Shown one piece after another: positions 27,853 through 38,129 of a stretch of 64,000 nt of DNA. A program made the translations under genes and the position numbers. Where the stretch lies: contig NZ_QAOH01000008.1 of NCBI RefSeq assembly GCF_003050785.1, forward strand, positions 124,001 to 188,000, in the 5' to 3' direction. The notes below the pieces were generated by a model. That model ran no database searches. It saw only the letters and a program-made list of their open reading frames with translations, and was not told where the DNA came from. Source of the DNA: Celeribacter persicus (GTDB taxonomy: Bacteria > Pseudomonadota > Alphaproteobacteria > Rhodobacterales > Rhodobacteraceae). The stretch's first letter is position 1, and each line of letters begins with the position of its first letter.

Positions 27853-29490
27853 TTGGATATTTCTGAGATTAAGGACAGAAAGTCGCTTGAGGCGTGGTTG
27901 CAGGGGCGAAACCGGGAGGATGCGATTGCGATTGCTGCACGGGCTGCACTGCGGGTGTTGCCGGTTTTTTGGGTTTGGAGCTTATCTGATCTGGCGCGAC
28001 CAAGTAATATTGCCTTGCCGGTTTTGCGATCTGCATTGACCTCTGCGGTTGTTGCAGTGTCTCCAACCCCGCAGATAAGAAATGTAACCACAAAAATCCT
28101 TGATGTTGTTCGAGACGAGTATAGGGCCCTGAGCGTCGACGCTCCACGCCCGACCCGAGGGACCGCCGCTGCCATTGATGCCGGTGGTGCTGTCTTCACA
28201 GTCCTCATTGCCGCGGATAGCCATAGCGGAGGCATCGAATATCCGCGTCGGGGTGTTTCTGCTGTCGGCTCTGCAGCTTCCGCTGCTGCTATAATTGCGG
28301 CTGATGCTGAGGATTTGTTCTGGGCGGGCGAGCGGAGAGATTGTCTGGTTCTGGAAGCGAGGGATGATGTTTTCGCCTCTCCGCTGTGGGATGATGAAAA
28401 TCCATTTTTACAGATGTGGGAGGATGTGCAGGCGCAGGTGGCGCAGGTAGGTCGTGACGCGAGTATGTGGCTCTTCTGGCTCGACTGGTATGCCGCCATG
28501 CTCGACCCCATCTCCAATCCGCCCGATTGGGCACTCTACGAGCAGGTCGCCCTGATAGAAGATGAAATCTGGAAAGACGGCCCGGAAGCTATTGCCAAAC
28601 GGATTGCGGAGATCGAGGCTGCACGACAACCCAAGGCCAATCCGGCAGAGCGGCTTGCGGCTCAAAGGCTCTTACATGCGGCACTGAGTGATTTCTCTTT
28701 CGATCAGGCCGCCCGGTTGATGCGCATGGTGCCTTTCGCGGAGGATGTGAAGTTCATTCGCGATCCTGAGAAATTGGCACGCTATCTCGGCGACGCCGAA
28801 GAGCTGCGCGACGATATCGAGACGTTCAGCGCGGCGCTCAAGGCCGAAGGCGCCGCGATGCAGGGGGCGGGCTATGTCGCGACCTATCTCGACCGGCTGC
28901 TCGAAGAGTTCTCCAAAACCCGCCAGACCGAGGCGTTGAATGTCGGCAAAATCGTCAAACTGGGCAAAACGCTTGATGCGGCGCGATTGGATGAGGTCAC
29001 ATGTCGTGAATTTGGCACGATGCGGATGGGGGCTTTGGCGGAGATCGTCGACCAGCTGAGCGACATGACCCGTCAACATTTCAGTGAGACCCTGCTGCGT
29101 TTTGCGCCTCTCGAAGAATTAGAGCTTGAGGCGGAGACGAGCGCTTGGGAATATCTTAATGAAATGCGCCAAGCGCTTGAGGGGTTTAAGGTTGGGCAGG
29201 GTGGAATTCCACTGCACGAGGGAGATCTGGCTGTGCTGCGCGATCTTGCCGATGATGCGGAGCGTGCGATGCGTGGGTTGGACAGTGCGTCCGGTCCGGC
29301 GAAGTCCTCCTTCCTCAAAGAGGTCAACTATCGTCTGGCCTTGTTGACGGTCACCGTGGCACTCGGCAAAACGCGCGTGAAAGAGATCACAGGGCCAGCG
29401 TTCAAAGGCGTTGACGAAATCCTGAAGGGGATGAAGAGGGCAAAAGGTTTGTCGGAACTTTGGGAGTTGCTACAAAAAATCTGGGAGTAA
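27853..29490 (+). CDS. Unrecognised 545-residue protein with a HRAAMRVLP-like N-terminal module
   Basis: The frame starts with TTG 27853 after a purine-rich stretch; no better in-frame start exists. Residues 1-55 (DRKSLEAWLQGRNREDA, ARAALRVLPVFW) resemble a short N-terminal module I associate with uncharacterised Rhodobacteraceae proteins, there attached to differing C-termini. Residues 145-200 are aspartate/tryptophan rich (DAEDLFWAGERRD). The C-terminal half is helical and charged, with likely coiled coils (about 275-500). No signal peptide or catalytic motif is visible. The first 600 bases use more A/T-ending codons than the neighbouring mur genes, which hints at acquisition. It splits the small membrane genes from murB. 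Confidence 0.7.
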   Translation: MDISEIKDRKSLEAWLQGRNREDAIAIAARAALRVLPVFWVWSLSDLARPSNIALPVLRSALTSAVVAVSPTPQIRNVTTKILDVVRDEYRALSVDAPRPTRGTAAAIDAGGAVFTVLIAADSHSGGIEYPRRGVSAVGSAASAAAIIAADAEDLFWAGERRDCLVLEARDDVFASPLWDDENPFLQMWEDVQAQVAQVGRDASMWLFWLDWYAAMLDPISNPPDWALYEQVALIEDEIWKDGPEAIAKRIAEIEAARQPKANPAERLAAQRLLHAALSDFSFDQAARLMRMVPFAEDVKFIRDPEKLARYLGDAEELRDDIETFSAALKAEGAAMQGAGYVATYLDRLLEEFSKTRQTEALNVGKIVKLGKTLDAARLDEVTCREFGTMRMGALAEIVDQLSDMTRQHFSETLLRFAPLEELELEAETSAWEYLNEMRQALEGFKVGQGGIPLHEGDLAVLRDLADDAERAMRGLDSASGPAKSSFLKEVNYRLALLTVTVALGKTRVKEITGPAFKGVDEILKGMKRAKGLSELWELLQKIWE

Positions 29491-29552
29491 CGACCTTCCC
29501 CCCATCCCCCAATCTGCTATGACGTTCTAAACCCGACCCAAAAGAGCCACAC

Positions 29553-30524
29553 ATGACCCAGACCTATCCCACCCCCCGTGGCAAGCTGACCGAGAACCGG
29601 GTGCTTTCCGATCTCACGTGGCTGCGTGTGGGCGGGCCGGCGGATGCGTTGTTTCAGCCCGCTGATCTTGCGGATTTGCAGGGGTTTCTGGCCGCTTTAG
29701 ACCCGTCCGTTGCGGTGTTTCCCATGGGGGTTGGCTCGAACCTCATTGTGCGGGACGGCGGTATTCGTGCCGTGGTGATCCGCATGGGGCGGGGATTCAA
29801 TCACATCAATATCTACGGAAACCGGGTGACGGCGGGTGTGGCCGCGTTGGATGCCCATGTGGCGCGCAAGGCGGCAGAGGCGGGGCTCGATCTGACCTTC
29901 CTGCGCACCATTCCCGGCGCCATCGGCGGTGCGGTGCGGATGAATGCGGGGTGCTACGGCTCATATGTGGCCGATCATTTCGTCTCGGCCAGAGCGGTGA
30001 CGCGGGAAGGGGCGCTTGTGACGCTCACCGCTGACGATTTGAATTTCCAATACCGGCAGACCGATCTGCCCGAGGGCTGGGTGATCGTCGAGGCGACGTT
30101 TGAAGCTGAAAGTGCCGATCCGGAGGTGCTTGCCGCGCGGATGGAAGAGCAGCTTGCCAAGCGTGACGCCACCCAGCCGGTGAAGGAGCGCTCTGCGGGG
30201 TCCACTTTCCGCAACCCGGCAGGTTTCAGCTCAACGGGCAAGGCCGATGACGTGCATGATCTCAAGGCCTGGAAGGTGATCGACGACGCGGGGCTTCGGG
30301 GCTTTTCCATCGGCGGCGCGCAGATGAGCGAGAAGCATTCGAACTTCATGATCAACACGGGTGAGGCTTCTGCGCACGATCTCGAACTTTTGGGCGAGAC
30401 GGTGCGAAAAAAGGTATTTCAAAACGCGGGTCTCACGTTACAATGGGAAATCAAACGCATCGGTGAATTTTCCGGGGAACCGATCCCGGACGGTCTTGCC
30501 GAAGCGCAAAAATCCGGCGCATAA
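29553..30524 (+). CDS. murB: UDP-N-acetylenolpyruvylglucosamine reductase MurB
   Basis: 323 residues. FAD-binding segment [14 protein letters not shown] and the catalytic motif [10 protein letters not shown] are present, with the type I C-terminus [17 protein letters not shown]. It reduces UDP-GlcNAc-enolpyruvate to UDP-MurNAc with NADPH. The ddl gene follows after about 100 bases. Confidence 0.96.
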   Translation: MTQTYPTPRGKLTENRVLSDLTWLRVGGPADALFQPADLADLQGFLAALDPSVAVFPMGVGSNLIVRDGGIRAVVIRMGRGFNHINIYGNRVTAGVAALDAHVARKAAEAGLDLTFLRTIPGAIGGAVRMNAGCYGSYVADHFVSARAVTREGALVTLTADDLNFQYRQTDLPEGWVIVEATFEAESADPEVLAARMEEQLAKRDATQPVKERSAGSTFRNPAGFSSTGKADDVHDLKAWKVIDDAGLRGFSIGGAQMSEKHSNFMINTGEASAHDLELLGETVRKKVFQNAGLTLQWEIKRIGEFSGEPIPDGLAEAQKSGA

Positions 30525-30626
30525 GTGCCATAAGCGTTCGGAGCAGGACGCAAAGACAGACCCCGAAACGGGGCGTTTTCCAAGGGTCGCGAGAAGACGG
30601 TCCTGAACATATTGAGGCGAGTGGAC

Positions 30627-31538
30627 ATGTCGAGCAGGCAGTCCCCGAAAGTGGCCGTGATCAAAGGCGGGCCTTCGTCAGAGCGCGAAGTGTCCTTGTC
30701 TTCAGGGCGTGAATGCGCCGAGGCGCTTCGGGGTGAAGGATTTGAAGTGATCGAGATCGACGCGGGCGAGGACCTTTGCGCCCGACTGGCCGCGTGTCAG
30801 CCCGATGTCGTGTTCAACGCGCTCCATGGTCGTTTCGGTGAAGACGGCTGTGTGCAGGGGTTGCTCGAATGGATGCGCATTCCCTATACGCATTCCGGCG
30901 TTCTTGCCTCCGCTCTCGCCATGGACAAGGAAAAGACCAAGGAAGTCTACCGTGCTGCGGGCCTTCCCATCGTGCCGTCGCTTTTGGCTTCCCGCTTCGA
31001 GGTTGAGGCCGGGCACGTGATGGAACCACCCTATGTGGTAAAGCCCTATAACGAGGGTTCCTCCGTCGGTGTCTATATCGTGCGTGAAGGTTCCAACGCG
31101 CCGCGCCTGTCGCAGGAAATGCCCCCCGTCGTCATGGTCGAGAAATATGCGCCGGGGCGTGAGCTGACCTGCTCCGTGATGGGCGACAAGGCGCTCTGCG
31201 TCACCGATATTCTCACCGATGGCTGGTACGACTACGACGCCAAGTACAAGGCGGGCGGTTCGCGCCATGTCTGTCCGGCCGACATTCCCGCCGAGATCAC
31301 CGCCGCCTGTCAGGACTATGCTCTGCGCGCCCATAAGGCGCTCGGTTGCCGGGGTGTGTCGCGCACCGATTTCCGTTGGGACGAGGCGAAAGGCCTCGAT
31401 GGTCTCGTGCTTCTGGAAACCAACACACAGCCGGGTATGACGCCCACCTCTCTGTCGCCCGAACAGGCGCAGAAGAGCGGCATCAGTTTTGGCCGGTTCT
31501 GCGCCTGGATGGTGGAGGATGCCTCATGCGACCGGTAG
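30627..31538 (+). CDS. ddl: D-alanine--D-alanine ligase
   Basis: 303 residues of the ATP-grasp fold. [15 protein letters not shown] (about 13-27), [13 protein letters not shown] and [11 protein letters not shown] are family motifs. It makes the dipeptide used by MurF. ATG 30627 has GAGGCGAG upstream; a TTG five codons earlier is less likely. The ftsQ start lies inside the last codons. Confidence 0.95.
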   Translation: MSSRQSPKVAVIKGGPSSEREVSLSSGRECAEALRGEGFEVIEIDAGEDLCARLAACQPDVVFNALHGRFGEDGCVQGLLEWMRIPYTHSGVLASALAMDKEKTKEVYRAAGLPIVPSLLASRFEVEAGHVMEPPYVVKPYNEGSSVGVYIVREGSNAPRLSQEMPPVVMVEKYAPGRELTCSVMGDKALCVTDILTDGWYDYDAKYKAGGSRHVCPADIPAEITAACQDYALRAHKALGCRGVSRTDFRWDEAKGLDGLVLLETNTQPGMTPTSLSPEQAQKSGISFGRFCAWMVEDASCDR

Positions 31539-32506
31539 ACCCCATCGACTTCGCCAAGGGCCCAACCGCAGGCGGCTCCGCCCGCGTGTCCGAGGCCGTG
31601 GCCCGGGCGATCCGTGCCCGCCGGGGCGATGACAGCGTACCTCAGCGTCCGCGTGATCCGGCACCTTCGCGCACGGCTTACCGGATGAACCGCCTTTGGC
31701 TCACGCCGTCTTTCCGTTTCTTTCTGCGTCGCATTGCGCCGCTGGCTGCGGTGGCGGCCTGTGTCGGGCTGTGGTTTGCTTCCGAGGAGCATCGCACCGC
31801 CTTCACCGATCAGATCGTTCTGATGAAAAGCGAGATTCAGAACCGCCCCGAGTTCATGGTGAAACTCATGGCGATCGACGGGGCGTCTGAGGCGCTCGCC
31901 GAGGATATTCGCGAGATCGTTGCGATGGATTTCCCGATTTCCTCCTTCGATCTCGATCTGCCCGGTATGCTCGAACAGGTTGAAGACCTCGATGCCGTGG
32001 CCTCCGCCGGGCTGCATGTGCGCGCCGGCGGGATTTTGCAGATTGACATCACCGAGCGCACCCCCGCTGTGATCTGGCGCTCGGATGCCGGGCTTGAAAT
32101 GCTCGACGCCGAGGGGCACCGGGTGGCTGCGTTGCCGCACCGGGGCGACCGTCCCGACCTGCCGCTGATTGCGGGTGAGGGGGCGGAACGTGAGGTGGTC
32201 GAGGCGCTGGCGATCCTCAAGGCCGCAGGTCCCCTCCTGCCACGGATGCGTGGGCTTGTGCGCGTGGGCGAGCGGCGCTGGAACGTCGTTCTGGACCGCG
32301 ATCAGGTGATCATGCTGCCGGAAGAGAAACCGCTTGGTGCGCTGGCGCAGGTGGTGGCGCTGGATCAGGCCAAGGACCTTTTGGGGCGCGATGTGGCGAT
32401 TGTCGACATGCGCCGCCCGACCCGACCGACAGTGCGACTGACCGAGGCTGCTCAGGACGAACTCAAACGCCTTCGTGGCGTCGAACTTGGAGTGTCTTAC
32501 AGATGA
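31526..32506 (+). CDS. ftsQ: Cell division protein FtsQ
   Basis: 326 residues from ATG 31526, overlapping ddl by 13 bases. A long cytoplasmic tail (1-65), one transmembrane helix (about 67-86), a POTRA-like region (about 95-165) and a beta domain follow. An open frame reaches further upstream within ddl, but the FtsQ N-terminus fits 31526. It nucleates the FtsQLB complex in the periplasm. The stop overlaps ftsA. Confidence 0.93.
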   Translation: MRPVDPIDFAKGPTAGGSARVSEAVARAIRARRGDDSVPQRPRDPAPSRTAYRMNRLWLTPSFRFFLRRIAPLAAVAACVGLWFASEEHRTAFTDQIVLMKSEIQNRPEFMVKLMAIDGASEALAEDIREIVAMDFPISSFDLDLPGMLEQVEDLDAVASAGLHVRAGGILQIDITERTPAVIWRSDAGLEMLDAEGHRVAALPHRGDRPDLPLIAGEGAEREVVEALAILKAAGPLLPRMRGLVRVGERRWNVVLDRDQVIMLPEEKPLGALAQVVALDQAKDLLGRDVAIVDMRRPTRPTVRLTEAAQDELKRLRGVELGVSYR

Positions 32507-33834
32507 CCGATTTGTACGAGGCCCAGCGGGCCATGCGGAACATGCGCAAGGCCGCTCTGCAACGTGGTGTGATCGCCATTCTCGATGTCGGCACCTCCAA
32601 GATCGCCTGTCTGGTGCTGCGCTTCGATGGGGAGCGGTTCATGGGCGGCGACGGGGTTGGCGCGCTGGCGGGGCAGTCCTCCTTCCGGGTGATCGGGGCG
32701 GCGACCACGCGCTCGCGCGGGGTGCGCTTCGGCGAGATCGAGTCGATGCCGGAAACCGAACGCGCCATCCGCACCGCCGTGCAGGCGGCGCAGAAAATGG
32801 CCCAGACCCGTGTCGATCACGTCATCGCCTGTTTCTCGGGTGGCAATCCGCGCTCCTATGGCATCGCCGGGCAAGTGGATGTCGAATATGAGACCGTCTC
32901 GGAACAGGACGTGGCCCGCGTGCTGGCCGCCTCCGATGTGCCCGATTACGGCACACATCGCGAAGTGCTGCACGCCCAGCCGGTGAATTTCCAGCTCGAT
33001 CACCGCTCCGGCCTCAAGGACCCGCGCGGTCAGATCGGCCAGACGCTGGCCGTCGACATGCATATGCTGACGGTGGATACGGCGACGATCCAGAACCTTC
33101 TCTATTGCATCAAGCGCTGCGATCTCGAAGTGGCGGGTCTCGCCTCCGGGGCTTATGTCTCCGGCATTTCCGCCCTTGTCGAGGATGAGCAGGAACTGGG
33201 GGCGGCCTGTGTCGATCTCGGCGGCGGGGCGACCGATGTGTCGATCTTCATGAAGAAACACATGATCTATGCCGATAGCGTGCGCATGGGTGGCGAGCAT
33301 GTGACCTCCGACATCGCCATGGGGCTGCAAATTCCCTTCGCCACCGCCGAGCGGATCAAGACCTTCTACGGCGGGCTGGTCGCCACCGGCATGGATGATC
33401 GCGAAATGATCGAAGTGGGTGGCGAAAGCGGCGACTGGGAGAAAGACCGTCGCACCGTGTCGCGTGCCGAGCTGATCGGCATCATCCGGCCGCGTGTCGA
33501 GGAAATCCTCGAAGGCGTGCGCGAATGTCTCGATGCGGCGGGGTTCGAACATATGCCAAGCCAGCAGATCGTGCTCACGGGGGGCGGCTCGCAAATTCCG
33601 GGTCTCGATACGTTGGCGCCGAAAATCCTCGGCCAGAACGTGCGCATCGGACGGCCTTTGCGGGTTCAGGGCCTGCCGCAGGCGGCGACCGGCGCGGCCT
33701 TTGCCTCCGCCGTGGGGCTTTGCCTTTTCGCGGCCAATCCGCAGGATGAATGGTGGGATTTCGAAATTCCGGCGGAACGCTATCCGGCGCGCTCGCTCAA
33801 ACGTGCGATGCGGTGGTTCAAGGACAACTGGTAA
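32503..33834 (+). CDS. ftsA: Cell division protein FtsA
   Basis: 443 residues, actin-like ATPase. Phosphate-1 motif ILDVGTSKIACLV (about 26-38), phosphate-2 region CVDLGGGATDVSIF and adenosine motif VLTGGGSQIPGL. The last residues (RSLKRAMRWFKDNW) form an amphipathic helix that anchors FtsA, and thereby FtsZ, to the membrane. The ATGA overlap with ftsQ implies coupling. Confidence 0.96.
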   Translation: MTDLYEAQRAMRNMRKAALQRGVIAILDVGTSKIACLVLRFDGERFMGGDGVGALAGQSSFRVIGAATTRSRGVRFGEIESMPETERAIRTAVQAAQKMAQTRVDHVIACFSGGNPRSYGIAGQVDVEYETVSEQDVARVLAASDVPDYGTHREVLHAQPVNFQLDHRSGLKDPRGQIGQTLAVDMHMLTVDTATIQNLLYCIKRCDLEVAGLASGAYVSGISALVEDEQELGAACVDLGGGATDVSIFMKKHMIYADSVRMGGEHVTSDIAMGLQIPFATAERIKTFYGGLVATGMDDREMIEVGGESGDWEKDRRTVSRAELIGIIRPRVEEILEGVRECLDAAGFEHMPSQQIVLTGGGSQIPGLDTLAPKILGQNVRIGRPLRVQGLPQAATGAAFASAVGLCLFAANPQDEWWDFEIPAERYPARSLKRAMRWFKDNW

Positions 33835-34233
33835 GCGATTGCGAAGCGACGCGGGGCTGTGGTAAAGTCTCCGCATAAAGGGCAAAGGCCCCCGCGCGCC
33901 GCGTGAGACAGATAAGGATGGCCGAGCAGGGCCCAGACAAGATGAATGATTTGCGGAGCCGGTAAGCTCCGGGCGGGTGTGCCTCTGCGCTCGCCCTTGG
34001 GTTCTGTCGGCTTCTTTCCCCTAAATCTGCCGGTTTGCGCAAAATCCCGCCGAAAATAGTGGGCTGTTGCCCCATATTTTGTGGCAAGTTCGTGTTTTTG
34101 GGATGACGGGCCGCATGAAAACCCATAGGATTTATCGTGAATAGGTAAATTTTGCTCCGATTCAGGGGCGGGGACAGTCGGGGAAGAGCGCAGAAGGCGC
34201 GATGACCCTGAGCAAAGAACACAGGCGGTACTC
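33835..34233 (+). promoter_or_regulatory. Regulatory region upstream of ftsZ
   Basis: 399 bases without a gene, presumably holding ftsZ promoters. Visible items: a GGAGC-CGGTAA-GCTCC hairpin (33955-33970), an inverted repeat TTGCC (34067-34071)/GGCAA (34083-34087), and AT-rich DNA around 34120-34155. I found no clear CtrA site (TTAA-N7-TTAA). One GATTC (34160s) could be a CcrM methylation site. Confidence 0.45.
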
Positions 34234-35859
34234 ATGGCTTTGAATCTGACGATGCCCGAGCGGGACGAGTTGAAACCGAAAATCACGGTATTTGGTGTCG
34301 GTGGGGCCGGCGGCAACGCGGTCAACAACATGATCGAGAAACAGCTCGAAGGTGTCGACTTCGTCGTGGCGAACACCGACGCCCAGGCGCTGCAACATGC
34401 CAAGGCACAACACCGCATCCAGATGGGGGTGAAAGTGACCGAGGGTCTGGGCGCGGGGGCGCGTCCTTCCGTCGGCGCTGCGGCAGCCGAAGAGAGCATC
34501 GAACAGATCGTCGATCATCTGGCTGGCGCGCATATGTGCTTCATTACCGCCGGTATGGGCGGCGGCACCGGCACGGGCGCGGCCCCGATCATTGCGCAAG
34601 CCGCGCGTGAGCTGGGCGTTCTGACCGTCGGTGTCGTGACCAAACCCTTCCAGTTCGAAGGGGCGAAGCGCATGCGCCAGGCCGATGAGGGCGTCGAGCA
34701 GCTTCAGAAGATGGTCGACACGCTAATCGTGATCCCGAACCAGAACCTGTTCCGCCTCGCCAACGAGAAAACCACCTTCACCGAAGCCTTCTCCATGGCC
34801 GATGACGTGCTCTATCAGGGCGTCAAAGGTATCTCCGATCTGATGGTCCGTCCGGGCCTCATCAACCTCGACTTTGCCGACGTGCGTTCCGTGATGGACG
34901 AGATGGGCAAGGCGATGATGGGTACAGGCGACGCGACCGGCGAAGACCGTGCCATTCAGGCCGCCGAGAAGGCAATCGCCAACCCGCTTCTGGACGAAAT
35001 TTCGCTCAAGGGTGCGAAAGGCGTGCTGATCAACATCACCGGTGGCTACGACCTGACCTTGTTCGAGCTTGACGAAGCGGCCAACCGTATCCGTGAAGAG
35101 GTCGATCCGGACGCCAATATCATCGTCGGTTCCACGCTTGACACCGACATGGATGGCGCGATGCGTGTGTCTGTCGTTGCCACGGGCATCGACGCCGCGC
35201 AGGTCATCGAGGACATGCCGGTGCCGCGCCGCCGTCTGGCCGAGCCGCTGCAAGCGCCGGAAGTGGTGGAAGAGAAAATGGAACAGGCCGCTCCGGCTGC
35301 CGTGGCAGCCGCCGCCGCTGTCGAGCACAGCGAACCGGCCCAACCGACCCTCGACGTGTTCGATCCGCAAGTGAGCCACCGTCGCGCCGAGGCTCAGGAC
35401 GAATTCCGGGCACTCGACGACGATCTGCCGCCGCCGGTCTATCAGCCGCGCCCGCAGCCAGCGCCGCAGCCCGCGATGCATGAGCCGGAGGCCGAGAGCT
35501 TTGTTGCGCCGCGCGCGCCCGCGCCGGGGACGCCCTCTCCGGAGGCTCTGGCACGTCTGCAGGCCGCTGTGTCGAAACAACCCCGTGCCGACATGCGTCC
35601 GCAACAGCACCAGCCGACCCAGCAGCAGCCCACCGCAGAAGCCAAGGGTGGTCGCTTCGGGATCAATTCGCTGATCGGTCGCATGACCGGCCACAATGAG
35701 CAGGAGACCCGTCCGGCAGCGCCGCAACCGCAGGCCCGTTTCGCGGCCCAACCGCAGGTCCGCCCGCAGGTGCATCAGGCCTATGACGAGGATCAGGACC
35801 CGAACCCGGAACAGGAAAAGATCGAAATTCCGGCCTTCCTGCGCCGTCAGGCAAACTGA
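34234..35859 (+). CDS. ftsZ: Cell division GTPase FtsZ
   Basis: 541 residues. The tubulin signature [10 protein letters not shown] is near residue 110 and the T7-loop region [11 protein letters not shown] near 210. The GTPase core ends at about 330. A long linker rich in Pro, Gln and Ala (about 330-525) leads to the conserved C-terminal peptide [10 protein letters not shown] that binds FtsA. Long linkers are normal for alphaproteobacteria. It polymerises into the Z-ring. Confidence 0.98.
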   Translation: MALNLTMPERDELKPKITVFGVGGAGGNAVNNMIEKQLEGVDFVVANTDAQALQHAKAQHRIQMGVKVTEGLGAGARPSVGAAAAEESIEQIVDHLAGAHMCFITAGMGGGTGTGAAPIIAQAARELGVLTVGVVTKPFQFEGAKRMRQADEGVEQLQKMVDTLIVIPNQNLFRLANEKTTFTEAFSMADDVLYQGVKGISDLMVRPGLINLDFADVRSVMDEMGKAMMGTGDATGEDRAIQAAEKAIANPLLDEISLKGAKGVLINITGGYDLTLFELDEAANRIREEVDPDANIIVGSTLDTDMDGAMRVSVVATGIDAAQVIEDMPVPRRRLAEPLQAPEVVEEKMEQAAPAAVAAAAAVEHSEPAQPTLDVFDPQVSHRRAEAQDEFRALDDDLPPPVYQPRPQPAPQPAMHEPEAESFVAPRAPAPGTPSPEALARLQAAVSKQPRADMRPQQHQPTQQQPTAEAKGGRFGINSLIGRMTGHNEQETRPAAPQPQARFAAQPQVRPQVHQAYDEDQDPNPEQEKIEIPAFLRRQAN

Positions 35860-35930
35860 CATAAACCTGTGATTGCGGGGCTGTGAGCTTTCGTTGCCGC
35901 GATCACATTCACGAAGATCACAAGACGAAA

Positions 35931-35957
35931 AAGGCCACCTTCGGGTGGTCTTTTTCT
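35931..35957 (+). terminator. Intrinsic terminator after ftsZ
   Basis: AAGGCCACC (35931-35939), loop TTCG, GGTGGTCTT (35944-35952; one G:U pair), then a T-rich run. It separates ftsZ from lpxC. Confidence 0.85.
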
Positions 35958-36157
35958 TTTGTTTCAAAGAGCTTGCCGCAATGCAGCGATGGGGTGCGCG
36001 GGTTTCTGCCTTTCTGGCAGTGGCCATGTTTCAATCGGTTACAAAGATTGAGTTGAGCTTGGGGAACCGCATTGGTTAGGTGCGGGTAAATCAAGCGCAC
36101 AGGCGTAGTGAAACGCAAAATCCACTGCGCGTAAGACGGTAAAGAGATGTGAGGCCA

Positions 36158-37096
36158 ATGGCGCAGAGCACAGTTGCAAAACGAATTCGCTTCGAGGGCG
36201 TGGGGCTCCACTCCGGCGCTCCCGTGCGCATGGATGTGATGCCCGCCCCCGCCAACAGTGGCATCTCCTTCCTGCGCTCCGACATCAAAGCGGATGCCAA
36301 CGATGCCCGCGATGCGCTGATCCCGGCACGCTGGGATGCGGTCGTGCCCTCGCAGCTTTGTACCCTGATCCGCAATGACGACGGGGTGGAGCTTTCGACC
36401 ATCGAACATATCATGGCGGCTCTGGCGGGCTGCGGTGTCAGCAATGCGGTGATCGCCGTCGATGGCCCGGAAGTCCCGATTCTCGATGGGTCCGCAGCAC
36501 CTTTCGTCGATGCTATCCTCGCCACCGGTCTGCGCCGTCAGGACGGCCCGACCCGTGCGCTGAAAATTCTCAAGCCGGTCGAACTTGTCACGGATACGGC
36601 ACGGGCACGGCTTGAGCCGTCCGATACGATGGAAATCGACTTTCACATCGACTTTGCCGACCCGGCGATCGGGGTGCAGAACAAGCATCTGGTGATGGCC
36701 AACGGTGCTTTCGTGCGTGAGCTGTCGAATTGCCGCACCTTCTGCCGCAAGGCGGATGTGGATTACATGCGCGAAAACGGGCTGGCTCTTGGTGGCACCT
36801 TCGAGAACGCCGTGGTGGTCGATGGCGACGAGATTCTGTCTCCGGGCGGTCTGCGTCACGACGATGAACCCGTGCGTCACAAGATGCTCGACGCTTTGGG
36901 CGATCTCTACCTTGCGGGCGCGCCGATCCTCGGGCGCTATGTGGGCGAGAAATCCGGCCATGCGGTGACCAACAAGCTCTTGCGCAAACTGTTCGACACG
37001 CCCGGCGCATGGGCCTTTGTGACTGTCGATACCGCGACGGCCGCGCGGCTTCCGGGGGCGGGTGTCAGCCCTGCCGATCTGGCAGTCTGCGCCTGA
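36158..37096 (+). CDS. lpxC: UDP-3-O-acyl-GlcNAc deacetylase LpxC
   Basis: 312 residues from ATG 36158 (GAGG four bases upstream; GTG 36149 is an alternative). Zinc-ligand motif STIEHIMAALAG and the second metal segment GGLRHDDEPVRHKMLDALGD are present. It catalyses the committed step of lipid A synthesis. The ftsZ-lpxC order is conserved. Confidence 0.96.
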   Translation: MAQSTVAKRIRFEGVGLHSGAPVRMDVMPAPANSGISFLRSDIKADANDARDALIPARWDAVVPSQLCTLIRNDDGVELSTIEHIMAALAGCGVSNAVIAVDGPEVPILDGSAAPFVDAILATGLRRQDGPTRALKILKPVELVTDTARARLEPSDTMEIDFHIDFADPAIGVQNKHLVMANGAFVRELSNCRTFCRKADVDYMRENGLALGGTFENAVVVDGDEILSPGGLRHDDEPVRHKMLDALGDLYLAGAPILGRYVGEKSGHAVTNKLLRKLFDTPGAWAFVTVDTATAARLPGAGVSPADLAVCA

Positions 37097-37116
37097 TTGC
37101 GGCTGTGATGTTTGCG

Positions 37117-37144
37117 GTTTCCGTAGCGCGAAGCCATCGGAAAC
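37117..37144. terminator. Inverted repeat after lpxC
   Basis: GTTTCCG (37117-37123) and CGGAAAC (37138-37144) form a 7-bp stem with a 14-base loop 20 bases after the lpxC stop. There is no clear T run, so termination is uncertain. Confidence 0.35.
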
Positions 37145-37279
37145 ACGAGATACAAAGCACACTCTCCGTGCCGTGATGACTTTTCCGCCGTTAAGGCGTT
37201 TTGCACCGGATTTTTCTGTGCTAGGAGTGTGGGCACGACCCGGTGAAACGGGCGGTGAACGGTGAGGGTAGGGCCTTTC

Positions 37280-38116
37280 ATGACGGCACGTAAAACAGGC
37301 AAACTGGCTTTAACGCTCGGACTTTCCACGGCTTTCCTGACGGCCTGTGGGGAGTATGCCCCGCGCGAAAACCTTGAAGGTTACCCGGCCAAGGACATCT
37401 ACGAACGCGCGGAATACGAAATCACGCAAAAGGATTTCGACGATGCGGCCTTCTATTTCGGGGAGGTCGAGCGGCTTTATCCCTATTCCGACTGGGCCAA
37501 ACGCGCCCTGATCATGCAGGCCTTTTCCTATCATCGCGATCGCGATTACGAGAACGCCCGTGTTTCCGCGCAGCGTTTCCTCGATTTCTACCCCGCGGAT
37601 GAAGATGCGGCCTATGCGCAATATCTTCTGGCGTTGTCCTATTACGACCAGATCGACGATGTGGGCCGGGATCAGGGCCTGACCTTTCAGGCGCTACAGG
37701 CGCTGCGTGTGGTGATCGAGCGCTACCCGAACAGCGAATATGCACGTTCGGCGATTCTGAAATTCGATCTCGCCTTCGACCACCTTGCGGCGAAGGAGAT
37801 GGAGATCGGGCGCTATTACCTCAAACACAAACACTACGTTGCGGCGGTCAATCGTTTCCGCGTGGTGGTGGAACAGTTCCAGACCACGCAGCACACGCCC
37901 GAGGCACTGCACCGGCTGGTGGAAAGCTACCTGTCGCTGGGGCTCACGGAAGAGGCACAGACCGCAGGCGCGATTCTGGGTCACAACTACCAGTCCACAC
38001 CTTGGTATCAGGACAGCTACAAACTGCTGACCGGGCAGGGGCTGGAACCGAAAGTCTTCGAGAACAACTGGCTTGGCGCGATCTATCGTCAGATGATCCG
38101 CGGCGAATGGCTCTGA
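37280..38116 (+). CDS. bamD: Outer membrane assembly lipoprotein BamD (ComL)
   Basis: 278 residues from ATG 37280; a GTG six codons earlier is possible. A lipoprotein signal peptide ends in the lipobox LTAC with Cys23. The mature part consists of TPR-like helices (FYFGEVERLYPYSDWAKRAL, RFLDFYPADEDAAYAQYL). BamD works with BamA to insert outer-membrane proteins. Encoded between lpxC and recN, as usual in this order. Confidence 0.93.
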   Translation: MTARKTGKLALTLGLSTAFLTACGEYAPRENLEGYPAKDIYERAEYEITQKDFDDAAFYFGEVERLYPYSDWAKRALIMQAFSYHRDRDYENARVSAQRFLDFYPADEDAAYAQYLLALSYYDQIDDVGRDQGLTFQALQALRVVIERYPNSEYARSAILKFDLAFDHLAAKEMEIGRYYLKHKHYVAAVNRFRVVVEQFQTTQHTPEALHRLVESYLSLGLTEEAQTAGAILGHNYQSTPWYQDSYKLLTGQGLEPKVFENNWLGAIYRQMIRGEWL

Positions 38117-38129
38117 GGCTCAGATCCCG

